Shown here piece after piece: positions 33,231-44,847 of a DNA stretch of 64,000 nucleotides; the first letter of the stretch is position 1, and each line of letters starts with the position of its first letter. The DNA lies in the NCBI GenBank assembly GCA_928212115.1, contig CAKMRJ010005634.1:121736324-121800323 (forward strand), given 5' to 3'. Both the position numbers and the translations under genes were made by a program. Source of the stretch: Lactuca virosa. Taxonomy: Eukaryota; Streptophyta; Magnoliopsida; Asterales; Asteraceae. The notes beneath the pieces are model-generated. The model searched no databases. It saw nothing but the letters and a program-made list of their open reading frames with translations, and was not told the DNA's origin.

Positions 33231-36200
33231 ATGTCCCTAAATATACGTGGCATTGGGGAGAAGGTGAAAGTTGATTGGGTTAAAAAATTGAAGAACGTCC
33301 ACAAAGTCAATTTTGTGGGGATTCAGGAAACACAATTGATCGATGCGGAGAAAATCGATGTACAGGGTTGTTGGGGGTCTCCTGACTTTGATCATGAAGG
33401 AGTGGACTCCAACGGTAGATCTAGTGGTCTTGTGTGACTTTGGAACATCAATTGTTTTTAGAAAAAAAAAGGTCATAAAGTCCAGACACTTTCTCATTAT
33501 CATTGGAAAATGGGTTGGAATCAACGGTGACACCATATTTGCAAATGTTTATGGACCACATAATCTAAGCGATCATAGGAACCTATGGAAAAAACTAACA
33601 ACAATCAAAAGCTTGAAACCATGTAACTGGATTATTTTGGGGGTTTCAACGTAGTCAGAAACACAAAGGAAAGATTCAACGCTCATTTTTGCCCTTCCAG
33701 CGCTTTTGCCTTCAATGAATTTATCTATGAAGCAGAACGTCAGGATTTTAGGATGTGTGGAGAAAAATATACCTATATGTCTCGAGTGGATGCCAATTTA
33801 AGCAAACTAGACAGATTTTTGGCTTGTTCTAATTTTTTATCCGCTTTTCCCTCATTATCGGTTACTGCCCACCCGCGTGAAATCTCTGATCATTGTCCTA
33901 TCACACTAAATTCCATCACTTCATACTACGACCCACCCCCTTTAAATTCTTTAATTCTTGGCTGTTAAAGGATGGTCTCGACTCCACTGTCAAAGAAGCA
34001 TGGGATACTTTTATTGGGTTTGGTAATCCTGACGCGTTCCTTGCTGCCAAATTCAGATACTTAAAAGATGAAATTAGGAAATGGAAGAAAAAAATCTAAT
34101 ACATATGAGAAACTAGAGGTTACAAGTATAAAGAATGATGTGATGCAACTAGAAAAGTTGGTTGAATCAAGACCTTTGTCAGATAATGAACTTGAGACTA
34201 GAAGTCGTGGACTCCAAAAGATCCTAGAATTGGAAAAACCTGAAGTGTTGGACTTAAAACAGAAATCTCGAGTTAGATGGAATATTGAAGGTGACGAGAA
34301 CACAAAATTCTTTCACGGGTATATAAACAATCAAAACAGGAGAAACAAAATTCATGGGTTGATGATTAACGGTAAATGGACGTCAACCGCGGATGAAGTT
34401 AAGGGAGAAGCACTCAGATTTTTCAAAAACAAATTCACAGAAAATCGAACCTCAAGACCCAAACTCATCAGCTCTCACTTCAAGACCTTATCCATGATGG
34501 AGGCAATCAAACTGGAAGCACCATTCAGTATGGAGGAAGTAAAAACAGCGGTTTGGGCCTGCGGATCTGAAAAGGCCCCTGGACCCGATGGGCTCACTTT
34601 CAAACTTTTGAAAACCTATTGGGATACATTCAAGGTGGATGTGATGAATTTCGTCCTTCACTTTGACAAATTCGGTACCCTTGCAAGAGGTTGCAACTCA
34701 TCATTCATCAAGCTTGTTCCAAAGATCAAAGACCCTTTCTCGCTTTCTGATTACCGTCCTATAAGCCTCATTGGCTGCATGTATAAAATTATTTCCAAGA
34801 TATTGGCTCAACAAACTCAAATCTGTCATTGGCCTCATTGGTGAAGTACAATCTGCATATGTGGAGGGCAGATACATCCTAGATGGCCCGCTAGTTATAA
34901 ATAAACTTTACTCGTGGGTGAAAAAAGTGAATAAAAAGGTTCTGATGTTTAAAGTCGACTTCGACAAAGCTTTCGACTCCTTAAACTGGGAGTACCTGGA
35001 CTTCATCATGTTACATATGGGTTTCGGTAACAAATGGCGGCAATGGATTCATGGGTGCCTTAGATCATCGCGAGCTTCAGTCATCATCAATGGTTCTCCA
35101 ACTGAGGAATTTGAAATTTCAAAAGGTGTACGACATGGCGATCCACTTTCCCCTTTTCTCTTTATTATAGCAATGGAAGGTCTCAATGTAGCAATGGAGG
35201 CTGCTAGAGATAAATGGATCTACAAAGGGGTACATATTCCAAATCGAGGACCCATCCTAACTCATTTGTTCTACGCAGATGACACATTATTTGTGGGTGA
35301 ATGGTCCCGATACAATCTCAAAAACTTGGCTCGAATCCTTAAATGTTTTCATGCTTCCTCGGGTCTCAAAGTTAATTTTCACAAATCCAAAGTATTTGGA
35401 ATTGGAGCCTCGGACCGGGAGATATCAAACTGGGGTAGCATCCTTGGATGTGAAGCTAGCTCATTCCCTTTTAACTACCTTGGAGTTACCTTTGGTGCAA
35501 ATATGAATCTCACAAAAAATTGGAAGCCAATAATAGACAAATTCCAATCTAGATTATCTTCTTGGAAATCTAAAGCACTCTCATTCGGCGGGAGATTAAC
35601 GTTACTCACTTCGGTATTAAGGAGCCTCCCTACATACTTCTTCTCTCTATTTAAGGCTCCGGTGGCAGTAAGCCAGTAACATAGAATCTAGAAAAAAAAT
35701 AAGGCATTGATTCTTATGGGGGGGGGGGGAGATGAAACCAAAAGAAAAATTCATTGGGTTTCCTGGGATAAAGTTGTCGCTCCAAAGTCAATTGGAGGAC
35801 TTGGCGTGGGATCCATTCGCACATCAAACACTAGTTTACTGGTAAAGTGGTGGTGGCGTGTGAAAGATGAGAAAGAATCGCTATGGGGAAAAACGATAAA
35901 AGGTATACACAATCTTCATAATAAACCTCACGATCACTTGGCAAAACAGGAACATCAATGGAGTCTGGAAAGACATTGCTTCAGTTCGGAATGAACTGAA
36001 GAAAGTGGGGATAGACACCAAAGAGATGTTTAAATTGAAGATCAAATCTGATGTTAATTATCTGTTATGGTCTGACAAATGGCTTGGACAGAAAACATTA
36101 AAGGAGTAGTACCCTTCCCTTTATGAACAGGAATCAAGGAAAAATTGCTCTGTGGCAAATAGAATTATTGATGGCAGTTTCGCAGGCCATTGGAAATCAA

Positions 36201-36815
36201 GAATGAATGACTCAACATTATCTCACCACCTCACCAACCTGGAACGTGATCTATCCAATGTGCACTTGGTGACCGGAGAAGGCCAATGGTGTTTCTCCTT
36301 TGGACACAAAGGGCTATTCATGGTTAGTATTCTCAAAGAAAAAATTGAACAACATCTTTATCCTACCCCTGTTCTCCCAAGTTTCACATGGAGCAAGTTA
36401 TCACCACAAAAAGTCAACTGTTTCATATGGCGAGCAATGCAACAAAAAATCCCTTCGGCGGTGACTTTAAGGTCATAGGGAGTTGACATCTCTTCCATTC
36501 ACTGTAGTGCTTGTATTAATGGGATTGACCATACATATCATATTCTGTTGCTATGCCCATTCACATGTGATGTCAGGGAGGAAATATTTACATGGTGTGG
36601 TATACAACACAAGCCTTTCAACTCTATCACCGATCTGATCAGATCGCAGAAAATTGGGGCAGATGTTCTAAAAGGAGAAAGCAATTCATCACTATTTGCT
36701 ACGAAGTACTATGGAACTTGTGGAAGTACAGGAATGATAGACTCTTCAATGAGAACTTCATCAACCCTACGCTAGGTGCTGAAAAAGTAAAATCTTTGGT
36801 TTTTTTTTTAGTTTA
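33231..36815 (+). pseudogene. LINE ORF2: endonuclease, reverse transcriptase, zinc-binding C-terminus
   Basis: An apurinic-type endonuclease starts SLNIRGIGEKVKVDWVKKL at 33231. It continues in changing frames through NVYGPHNLSDHRNLW and DANLSKLDRFLAC to SDHCPITL near 33900. RT runs 34068-35679: SEKAPGPDGLTFKLL, SDYRPISLIGC (frame change about 34800), KVDFDKAFDSLNWEYLD, GDPLSPFLF and the catalytic YADD at 35272-35283. A zf-RVT-like end (FTWSKLSPQKVNCFIWRAM) lies at about 36385-36600. At least six frameshifts or stops occur, including one at a G homopolymer (35718-35729). Confidence 0.92.
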
Positions 36816-37010
36816 AATGTAGGGGAATTGGCGATTTTTGTAAATGGGAAGAGTGGAAGCCCTCCCCTTTCCATGCTCCATAGCATTGTATTTTCTTTCC
36901 TGTTGTTCTTCTTATTATGTACGCTCTTTCGTTGGTTTCCTCCTCCCCTCGCTAGTTACTTGCTAGTCGAGGGTTGAGTTTTTCAATAATATTCGTCGTT
37001 TCCAAAAAAA

Positions 37011-37110
37011 TTAACCATATTATTAAAACCCCTCTTATAAAACTATGAGATTAATTTTATTACCCCCATTAACCATATAATTAAAATCTATCTTATAAAA
37101 CTATCAATCT
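37011..37110. repeat. Minisatellite, right part
   Basis: Continuation of the array at 31196-31326 after the LINE target duplication, with two more partial units (AACCCCTCTTATAAAACTAT, TTATTACCCCCATTAACC). Confidence 0.8.
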
Positions 37111-37111
37111 C

Positions 37112-37233
37112 ATTAAAGAACTTCTAGCCCAGCGGTATCTTATGTTTTTTTAGGTCGAGGGCTCAAATCACGTCGGAGACATATGTTGATTTATTAGTAG
37201 TTTATGAGTAAAATAGATTTGCCGTTAAAAAAA
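37112..37233 (+). mobile_element. tRNA-derived SINE, copy 2
   Basis: A box TAGCCCAGCGG at 37125-37135, B-box-like GGCTCAAATC at 37160-37169, ending GCCGTTAAAAAAA. An imperfect 15-bp target duplication is visible: AAAACTATCAATCTC (37097-37111) and AAAACTACGAATTTC (37230-37244). Confidence 0.75.
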
Positions 37234-37244
37234 CTACGAATTTC

Positions 37245-37790
37245 AAAAATAACATTGATCAACCATTTTCAAAATTTACTTCTAAAACAAAATTGGTTTG
37301 AAAATCACCTTTTTCGAAGTTCAATATGAATTTTTGAATTGGGTTCAAAAATTTAATTTTCTAAAAAGGGATATTTTATTCGAAATCATAAAGCATCTTC
37401 AAAAAAATATGTTTTTTGGTTTTTCGAATCTATTTCGATTTTCGAATCCAGTAAAATTCCAATAAACTAAAATATGACATAAGGTTATTTCGAAAATTGT
37501 TATTTAGAACATTTCAAACTCAATTATGATTTTCAAACTATTTATTCCGTAAAAGGAAGTTCGAAATTTCAGAACATGATTTTTTTTTAACCCTCCTATC
37601 TTAGGAGTTATCTAAAATTTCCAACCGAATGAGTGGTCATCAAAGCTTTCTGAGATGTCTTGGGACGTAGGTATAACCATTTTTAAAAACTTTCAGTTGA
37701 AAGGCTATCAAAACAAAAAAAAATGTCTGGTCAAGAAGAGATCTTGGAAGCATTTGTATGCCAATTATCACACATTAATAGTTCTTTATA
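37245..37790. other. AT-rich DNA with TTCGAA-rich repeats, no gene
   Basis: Short TTTCGAA and CAAAATT words recur loosely. No coding sequence or clear element is recognised. Confidence 0.5.
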
Positions 37791-37794
37791 TAAA

Positions 37795-37912
37795 CTAGAA
37801 AGGTTACCTCCGCTACGCGGGGGCCATAAGCTTTCAATGTTGTTTCCGAATCGATAAATATGACAGACGTAGAAAGTGCAAGGATGACAAGCCCGGGCTT
37901 TGCCCCGGACCG
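37795..37912 (-). mobile_element. Helitron-like 3' end
   Basis: On the - strand a hairpin (37807-37823; arms CCTCCGC and GCGGGGG, 3-nt loop) is followed about 8 nt later by CTAG (37795-37798) and then T. This matches the Helitron 3' signature of hairpin, CTRR and T target. A second GC hairpin (GCCCGGGCTTTGCCCCGG) lies at about 37892-37909. The element would extend right through the tandem array. No 5' TC end or Rep/helicase is identified. Confidence 0.5.
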
Positions 37913-37984
37913 TTTTGTTCATGTTTTTATGAAAAAATGTAAAAGTTTTGACTGCAAGGACCAGAAGTGTCAAAATGGCTAAAG

Positions 37985-38766
37985 AATTAAAGCGGTAGTA
38001 ATTAACAAGTTTTCAGAAAAGGGATCAAAGTTGTCGAACCGATAAAGTTTTGTTGCCAAACTTTAAATATTAAAAGGTTCCTAAAAAATTTAAAAATATC
38101 GATTATAAGGACCAAAAGTGTCAAAATGGCTAAAAAATGAGGACCAAAGTTGTCAACCCGTTAAAAGGTTCCTAACTAGAAAAGGGATCAAAGTTGTCAA
38201 ACCGTTAAAGTTTTGTGGCCAAACTTTAAATATTAAAAGGTTCCTAAAAAATGTAAAAATATCGATTACAATGACAAAAAGTGTGAAAATGGCTAAAAAA
38301 TGAGGATCAAAGTTGTCAAACCGTTAAAGTTTTGTGGCCAAACTTTAAATATCAAAAGGTTCCTAAATAGAAAAGTGATCAAAGTTGTCAAACCGTTAAA
38401 GTTTTGTGGTCAAACTTTAATTATTAAAAGGTTCCTAAAAAATGTAAAAATATCGATTACAATAACCAAAAGTGTCAAAATGGCTAAAAAATGAGGAGCA
38501 AAGTTGCCAAAGTACAGGGACCAATTCTGTCAAAAAAACAACATAAAGTTCAGGGACTAAAATACACAAAAATTGTGGAAGTTCACTATTCATAAGAAAC
38601 AATTTCCATAATATATATATATATATATATATAAAATAACCAAAAGTGTCAAAATGGCTAAAAAATGAGGGCCAAAGTTGGCAAAATACAGGGAAAACAA
38701 CATAAAGTCCAGGGACTAAAATAGACAAAAATTGTGGAAGTTCACTATTCATAAGAAACAATTTCC

Positions 38767-38849
<83 letters not shown>

Positions 38850-38995
38850 ATAACTAAAAGTGTCAAAATGGCTAAAAAATGAGGACCAAAGTTGCCAAAG
38901 TACATGGACCAATTCTGCCAAAAAAACAACATAAAGTCCAGGGACTAAAATAGACAAAAATTGTGGAAGTTCACTATTCATAAGAAACAATTTCC

Positions 38996-39056
<61 letters not shown>

Positions 39057-39199
39057 ACCAAAAGTGTCAAAATGGCTAAAAAATGAGGACCAAAGTTGCC
39101 AAAGTATAGGGACCAATTCTGCCAAAAAAACAACATAAAGTCCAGGGACTAAAATAGACAAAAATTGTGGAAGTTCACTATTCATAAGAAACAATTTCC

Positions 39200-39245
<46 letters not shown>
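37985..39245. repeat. Composite tandem array with (AT)n spacers
   Basis: The left half (37985-38500) has units sharing GGATCAAAGTTGTCAAACCG and AAACTTTAAATATTAAAAGG. The right half has four units (from about 38466, 38641, 38856 and 39060) sharing AAAAGTGTCAAAATGGCTAA and GGAAGTTCACTATTCATAAG. Each right-half unit closes with an AT run of different length (38611-38633, 38771-38850, 38999-39052, 39202-39244). Long ORFs across it are repeat artefacts. Confidence 0.9.
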
Positions 39246-39249
<4 letters not shown>

Positions 39250-39262
39250 GTTGAGACAATTA

Positions 39263-39583
39263 GGTGCTGTTTGTTTTTAAAAAAAAAACCAATTCTGACC
39301 ACTTATTGCTGCCCCGCGCAACACACGGCCCTTTGCAGCTGTTTGTTTTTCAGAAGGCTTCCGATTTAAAAACTGTTACGCGTGTGTTGCGTGACGCAAC
39401 ACTTGACCCTCTGCTTTAAATATCTTCACACCTTTAACTTATTGCAGCAGTCTGCAGAGGTTAAAAAACAAACAAAATTTTTATTGTATTTTGCAGCCGT
39501 TTGGTCTCCCTCTTCTACTACAGAGGGTTGCAGAGGTGGTCCGCAGACTTCAGACATTTTTGTTTCGAAAAACAAGCGGCACC
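39263..39583. mobile_element. Tourist-like MITE (PIF/Harbinger type), 321 bp
   Basis: Terminal inverted repeats GGTGCTGTTTGTTTTT (left) and GGTGCCGCTTGTTTTT (right, reverse complement) match at 14 of 16 positions. They are flanked by TTA at 39260-39262 and 39584-39586, the 3-bp target duplication of this superfamily. No transposase, so it is non-autonomous. Confidence 0.82.
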
Positions 39584-39586
39584 TTA

Positions 39587-40256
39587 ATCTATGCTTACTT
39601 TAGAAGAAAAAAATTTGCTCTACTCAACTTTTAAAAAATAGCCTTTGTAACATCTTTTTTGCGAACTAGAATACAATTTCTCATAAGCAACGTGACAAAA
39701 ACTTTATGTTTTTAACATTATAATATACTCATAAAAGGCATTGACAACAATTGGAATGGCGTGTACACGTATGCAACAGGATCATAATTATAAGAATATT
39801 TGATTATAAAACATAGATTATCATCAAAACGAATCAAAACGAAGGAATATGCATTTTGCAACATGCACAAATGTAAACTAAATTAAAAGTCCGACTAAAT
39901 GGAAGAAAAAGTTTAAATGTGGAGTTTAAAAAAAAAAATAGTGGGTCAAATTGGTTTGGAGTTTTGGACAAGCAAGTGGCCCATTGTTTTGGACATAGCC
40001 CTGTAAAGGTTTGCCTCTTGGTTGCATTTGAGTATTGCCATATTTTTTTTATAAAACACTTATTCTTTAAAGTAACTGTAGTCTCTAAATACTAATCGGA
40101 AAGATTTCTGAAAGCCCGTTTTGTGAAGTTGTGCGTTAAACATAGAAATTTAGAAGCTCAATTATTTTTTAGAATCTCGACTTGTTTTTCTCATTTTTTT
40201 TAACTTGTAAAAGATGTAGGAAGTGTTTGGCATGCAGTTTTTGAAAGTTTCAAACT
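39587..40256. other. Intergenic DNA, nothing recognised
   Basis: No coding or repeat signal beyond short AT runs. Confidence 0.5.
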
Positions 40257-40270
40257 AAAATAGTTTTAAG

Positions 40271-40390
40271 AGTCAACGTTGTACTAACCCACTTGGTAGT
40301 ACCTCTTAGATTGGAGGTCTTGAGTTTTATCTCAATCGTTGACGATTCCGTGATACAAATTTCTAAGCACTAACACTGCCGTTAAAAAAA
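40271..40390 (+). mobile_element. SINE, copy 3, with 14-bp TSD
   Basis: A 120-bp unit ends ACTGCCGTTAAAAAAA, the same tail as copy 2, and has a degenerate A-box region (ACTTGGTAGTACC) and B-box region (GTCTTGAGTTTTATCTC). Perfect direct repeats AAAATAGTTTTAAG at 40257-40270 and 40387-40400 flank it. Confidence 0.8.
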
Positions 40391-40400
40391 TAGTTTTAAG

Positions 40401-41251
40401 AAAAAACTCGGACAAAAAACATTCGACCGTATGAACTTATGTTTTTAGCTAAAAGCTTTAAATCCAAAATTCACTTCAAGTAGCTTTTAAAAAATAAAAG
40501 TTTTAGAAATAACCATGTGAAAATTTTCACGTGTTGGCTCATGAGAAAAGCACATATGATTGAAGTAGATGTTACCATTATTGTTTGCATATTTGTTGTG
40601 TTTATTTTCCTTTGTTGCATGATTGATTAAAATAAAATTTGAAACACATAAAAAAATCGTTAAAAGTTAACAAACAAATTTGTGAAAAAATATTGGCAAT
40701 TATAAAATGTTTTATAAAAGCTGAATTTTGAATGTTTAAAAATGATCATTTGACAAAAGAAAAGTTAAAATGTTTTAGCTAAATAAACACAAAAATCCAT
40801 TTAAAAAATATAAATTTCATGCTACCCATGAAAAAAATACACATTTAACTAATAGCCTTTTGACGTGAAAAGTGTGATAGCCAACAAGTCGGTCATACCT
40901 TAGCCAAAATGATGTGATACTCACGATAACTCGAGACTCTTGAGTCAGGTGTTACATGGTTTTTATATGGTTGATTTACCATACATGGTTGTGATCCACG
41001 ACATATGTGTCATAAGCAAAGATAAGCATGGAAGAGATTAAACATGTCATCTAAAAGTCATTGAATTCTAAAAGCTCTGGGAATTTAATAGAGATCGAAA
41101 TTGAAAAATAATATTATCTACCTAAACTAGCTTCTTGGTGTGACTATGACATACCTTCTCATAGAAATATGAGTCCTAACCTTAATTAAAAGTTTTAATT
41201 GTGTAATTATTTTTTAAGAATTATTCAAACTAACTAAACTTTTATTTTGAT
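40401..41251. other. Intergenic DNA, possibly leader of the copia relic
   Basis: AT-rich without a gene. The last few hundred bases lie where the leader of the following copia gag relic would be, but I find no primer site or LTR. Confidence 0.4.
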
Positions 41252-41825
41252 AGATGTGTCCAAAACCAAACTCATCTATAAACTTCTCATTACTACAAAT
41301 CCTCTCAAAGGATAAGCTAGTAGGGGCAAACTATCTTGACTAGATTCATGTTGAGAATAACTCTCTCATACAAAAAGAAAGAATGTGCCTTAGATGAAGC
41401 TCTTCACGAGGCTCCTCCAACTAATGATATTAGGGCTAGTAAATACGAACATGGAAAACGTTTAAATGATTCATATGAGGTGGTATGTCCAATGTTGGCG
41501 ACCATAGTCCAGGAGCTCCAAAAGAACTTGGATACCCTTGGGGTGTTCAACATGGCTAATAAGCTCAATAAAACGTTACAAGAGCAACCCATACATGAGC
41601 GATTTGATACAATCAAAACCTTGATGCAATGTAAGTTGTAAGAAGGAGCAAGTGTCAATGTACATGTACTAAAAAGAAAATCGTATATTGACATACTGGA
41701 GCGAATAGGATTTTCATTTGGCCTGACAACAAACCTTATCCTCAACTTGCTGACCAATTCATATAATTAGTTCATCTTAAACTTTTATTTCAAACGACTA
41801 AAGTTATTCATGAGACTAGCAAGAC
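41252..41825 (+). pseudogene. Copia gag relic (UBN2 type)
   Basis: Frames in succession give LQILSKDKLVGANYLD, ALDEALHEAPPTNDIRASKY, MLATIVQELQKNLD, QEQPIHERFDTIKTLMQCKL and VHVLKRKSYIDILERIGF. These are in the order and wording of copia gag capsid proteins. Stops at 41340 and about 41640 break it. It is cut off on the right by a LINE fragment. Confidence 0.8.
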
Positions 41826-42545
41826 GCTAGCAAAAACAATTACATAGATAAGACAAAAAAGACAAAAAAAAGGGATTTTTGAGCCAATTACTCCAGTAAG
41901 CCTTTGCCTTTTTATGTATACTACTAAACCAAAAAAAAAAAAGAACAATCAATAATACTATCAAAAATAACATCATGAAGGGTAGGTTCGCCGGCAAACA
42001 CAACCTCATTTAGAAATCTCTATAACACCCACAAGCCAATGAAGATAATTTATTCTAGAGCACATCTTTGGACACCTGTATACCTGATATCATCAATCTA
42101 ACCAAAGAGATAGAGCATTGAATTGCTATATGGGGGATCAACATCGGTCCATTTAATAACCATAGCCCACACTTGATACACCACTTCAAAAGACCTTAAA
42201 AACATGATTAACTTCTTCCAGAGCTTTAAACAAATCAGACAAAGAAGAAAAGTTAATTCCATTCATTTCCTACTTAAGTTCCATCTGGTTGGAATCCTAT
42301 CAAGTAACACCCACCAAAATAAAATAATAACTTCTTTTCGGAACAAATATAGACCACCTTGTTTGCATATCCCTATCAGGAAGGCTCATCTTATCTACAA
42401 AAAGTCGAGTGCTTTTAACCATAAAAGTATCTGAACCATCAAGATTCCATGCATCTCCACTCATCTCCACCATTAAAAATATTGAAATTATCCAACAATG
42501 AAGCAAGCTCCTACAATTGTTGACTTAGCATCCCCACCAATGATC
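41826..42545 (-). pseudogene. 3' fragment of a LINE (ORF2 C-terminus)
   Basis: On the - strand: NLDGSDTFMVKSTRLFVDKM and LPDRDMQTRWSIFVPKR, then, after frameshifts, KKAKAYWSNWLKNPFF near 41880. This is the zinc-binding C-terminal part and usual end of plant LINE ORF2. The fragment is 5'-truncated, as is common, and seems to have landed in the copia gag relic. Confidence 0.72.
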
Positions 42546-42659
42546 GGATAATCATATTGAAAAATATCAGTATAACAAGGGAGGTCTCGTTAGAAGAAAG
42601 CTCCTACAATTGTTGAAGCAAGCTCCTACAAATATTGAAAAATATCAGTATAACAAGGC

Positions 42660-42825
42660 TAATCATATTGGGAAACTACTTACTTGACTCCGCCGATCAC
42701 GCACGTTGCACTCTCATCTTTTCCATTCTTTAAAAGTTTTAGCTTTTTTTTTAAAACAATTTTACCATTTCCTTGGTTTGAGTCCTGACACACCCGAGAG
42801 TATGCCCGAATCCCTCAAACCAAAG
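42660..42825 (-). other. Leader fragment of the outer LTR element
   Basis: It resembles the leader of the inner element (48715-48870): GAAACTACTTACTTGA.TC, then CACACCCGA.AGTATG and CCCTCAAACCAA. The outer element's interior seems to break off near 42660. The stretch 42546-42659 holds short duplicated pieces such as ATTGAAAAATATCAGTATAA. Confidence 0.6.
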
Positions 42826-42837
42826 GCTCTGATACCA
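42826..42837 (-). promoter_or_regulatory. Primer binding site of the outer element
   Basis: GCTCTGATACCA on the + strand (tRNA-iMet), three bases before the LTR start at 42841. Confidence 0.9.
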
Positions 42838-42840
42838 ACT

Positions 42841-42972
42841 TGTAACAACCCAAATTTTCAAAAGAAAATTTTCATTTTTGATTAACCAAAATACTTTCCA
42901 CAATTCATGAAATCCCAAATACAATTGTTTTCAAACTCGTAACAACACCAATTTTATTTCAAAACATCAGAG
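42841..42972 (-). repeat. Outer LTR, first part (132 bp)
   Basis: It starts TGTAACAACCC after the primer site. It is interrupted at CAGAG by the inner element and resumes at 51714. Confidence 0.85.
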
Positions 42973-43304
42973 TGTAACGACCCAAAAATCAAGTGTAAAA
43001 TTTTTATTTGTAATATAGCTAAAACACTGATACCATTTATTTCAAACACCTCAAGTCATCATTAAGTAAAACATTTGTCAGAGTTCATCCCAAAATCAAT
43101 CATTGCGGAAATCATAGGTGTGTGCACTGCGATCAATCCGAGCGCTTCGTTTCCAAATCGATGATACCTGAAACCAAAACTGTAAACCGTAAGCACAAAG
43201 CTTAGTGAGTCCCCCGGAGCATACCCCACACACAATCCACATAACACATACCATACTAGCTATAAAAGCTACATATGTCACATAAGCCATGCACACATAA
43301 AACC

Positions 43305-43505
43305 TAGGAAAGCCATGGGCTACCCCACATGGTCTTACTTCCAATGTCATGGGCTACTCCACATGGTATTTACCTAGGACTGCCATGGGCTACCCCACAT
43401 GGTCTTACATCCAATGTCATGGGCTACCCCACATGGTCTTTACCTAGGACTGCCATGGGCTACCCCACATGGTCTTACATCCAATGGCACGGGCTCCCCC
43501 CGGGG
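43305..43505. repeat. Minisatellite in the LTR, about 31/62-bp period
   Basis: GCCATGGGCTACCCCACATGG and its variants repeat about six times with alternating linkers CTTACATCCAAT and TTTACCTAGGACT, i.e. a two-unit higher-order repeat. The partner LTR has the same array at 49223-49425. Confidence 0.9.
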
Positions 43506-44847
43506 TCTTCCATGCAAGTATCACAAAGACAACTAGCATAACACATAGCATATAATCACTAGCATACCACTTAGCATAAAGCTAACTATCATACCACATA
43601 TCTCTACTACAGCTAGCGTAACACATAACATAAAATGGGCCGGCCTTGGTGCCTTAGACTCATTGGTATGGTGAGAAGACTCACCTGGCACTGCTGAAGT
43701 CCCGCAGATAAAACTCCAGCTGTTGGTTGACAGATTCCCGAACTGTCAACATCAAACAATACCCAATTAATAATTGGGTTCCAAGCCCAAGGTCCAACTC
43801 ACACTCCAAAGACCCAAAAGCCAAGTAATGGACCAAAGCCCAAAATATGGCCCAATTTTCCAAATCGGGCCCAGACCTCTACATGGTCTCTCCTTAAGGA
43901 CCATTCAATTATTCTAGTCCAAACTCTTGGTATTCCCATGGCCCAATATCACATAATCATAAAGGCCCAATTATGGCCCATCTACGGCCCAATTTTCCAA
44001 ATTGAGCCCAAACCCACACATACGGGCCTTACCCTAAAGCCATAGAATTATTTAGTCCATTTACTTATTCTTGGAAAGCCCATTAGTAGTCCAATCACCA
44101 AAGCCCAAAAGAAAGGCCCAACTCAAGGCCCAAGTAAAATTAGGGTTTTCACATGAAATGACGATTAGGGTTAAGTGTTCCTACTTAACCCATTAAGTAC
44201 TTAATCCATTAAGGACTTAATCCATTAAGTCCAATATTGCCTTAGGTTAATTTGCAAATGTATATTAATTAATATCTTAAGTTTATTAATTAATTCTCGA
44301 GCGGTCCCGATCAATCCCAAAATTAGGGTTTCATGGTCGGCTACCATGGTGGTTTTCATGGCTTTTAATCGACTGAAAACCCACACACACGAGCGTCCGT
44401 ATCACGAACCACGAACACTGCCACCATCCCGTTAGAACAATCCAGCGACGGAAACAACAATGGCACTATGACCAGCAGCGGGCAATTGCGGCCACAGTCG
44501 GCGACATCGGAGAGCATCAGACGGCAGGAGTTACGGCAGTGGCCCCTTGGTGGTCATTGCGTGCCACCGGCGAACAGAAGAAGAAAAAGAATGAAGGAAG
44601 GCGACTTAGAACATCACAACAGTCGTGGTATCAACCTCGTTCGTTGTCGGGGTCACAACAACGACTTAGCACCAAGACATAAACGGAGAAGGAGAAGAGC
44701 GATGGCTTCTGGTGGTTGCTGTCGTCGGCGGTTGACGATCGCGTTACAGCTTCAGCATGCAAGGGGCGGCGGCCGGAGGATGAAAAGGGAGAGATGGCGG
44801 CTGAATTTTAGAGCATTTAGGGTTAGGGTTTGACGGGAATGAAAGGG

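Larger units (their letters stand above)
31327..37010 (+). mobile_element. L1-type LINE, full length, TSD of 15 bp
   Basis: Perfect direct repeats TTAACCATATTATTA at 31312-31326 and 37011-37025 flank the element. It has a short 5' UTR, ORF1 with an RNA-binding domain, ORF2 with endonuclease and reverse transcriptase, a 3' UTR and a terminal A run (37004-37010). These are the signs of target-primed reverse transcription. Stops and frameshifts in both ORFs mean it is no longer autonomous. An intact target duplication with a decayed body suggests moderate age. Confidence 0.95.

Noticed and set aside
38435..39302. Long Tyr-Ile-rich frames
   Set aside because: Products of reading through AT microsatellites and tandem units. 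There is no real protein.
43305..43505. CRISPR-like regular repeats
   Set aside because: The linkers are themselves repeated, the region lies inside an LTR, and the genome is eukaryotic. It is a minisatellite.
44468..44833. 121-codon Arg-rich frame
   Set aside because: Antisense to the LTR transcript in GC-rich sequence. The equivalent frame in the other LTR is broken.
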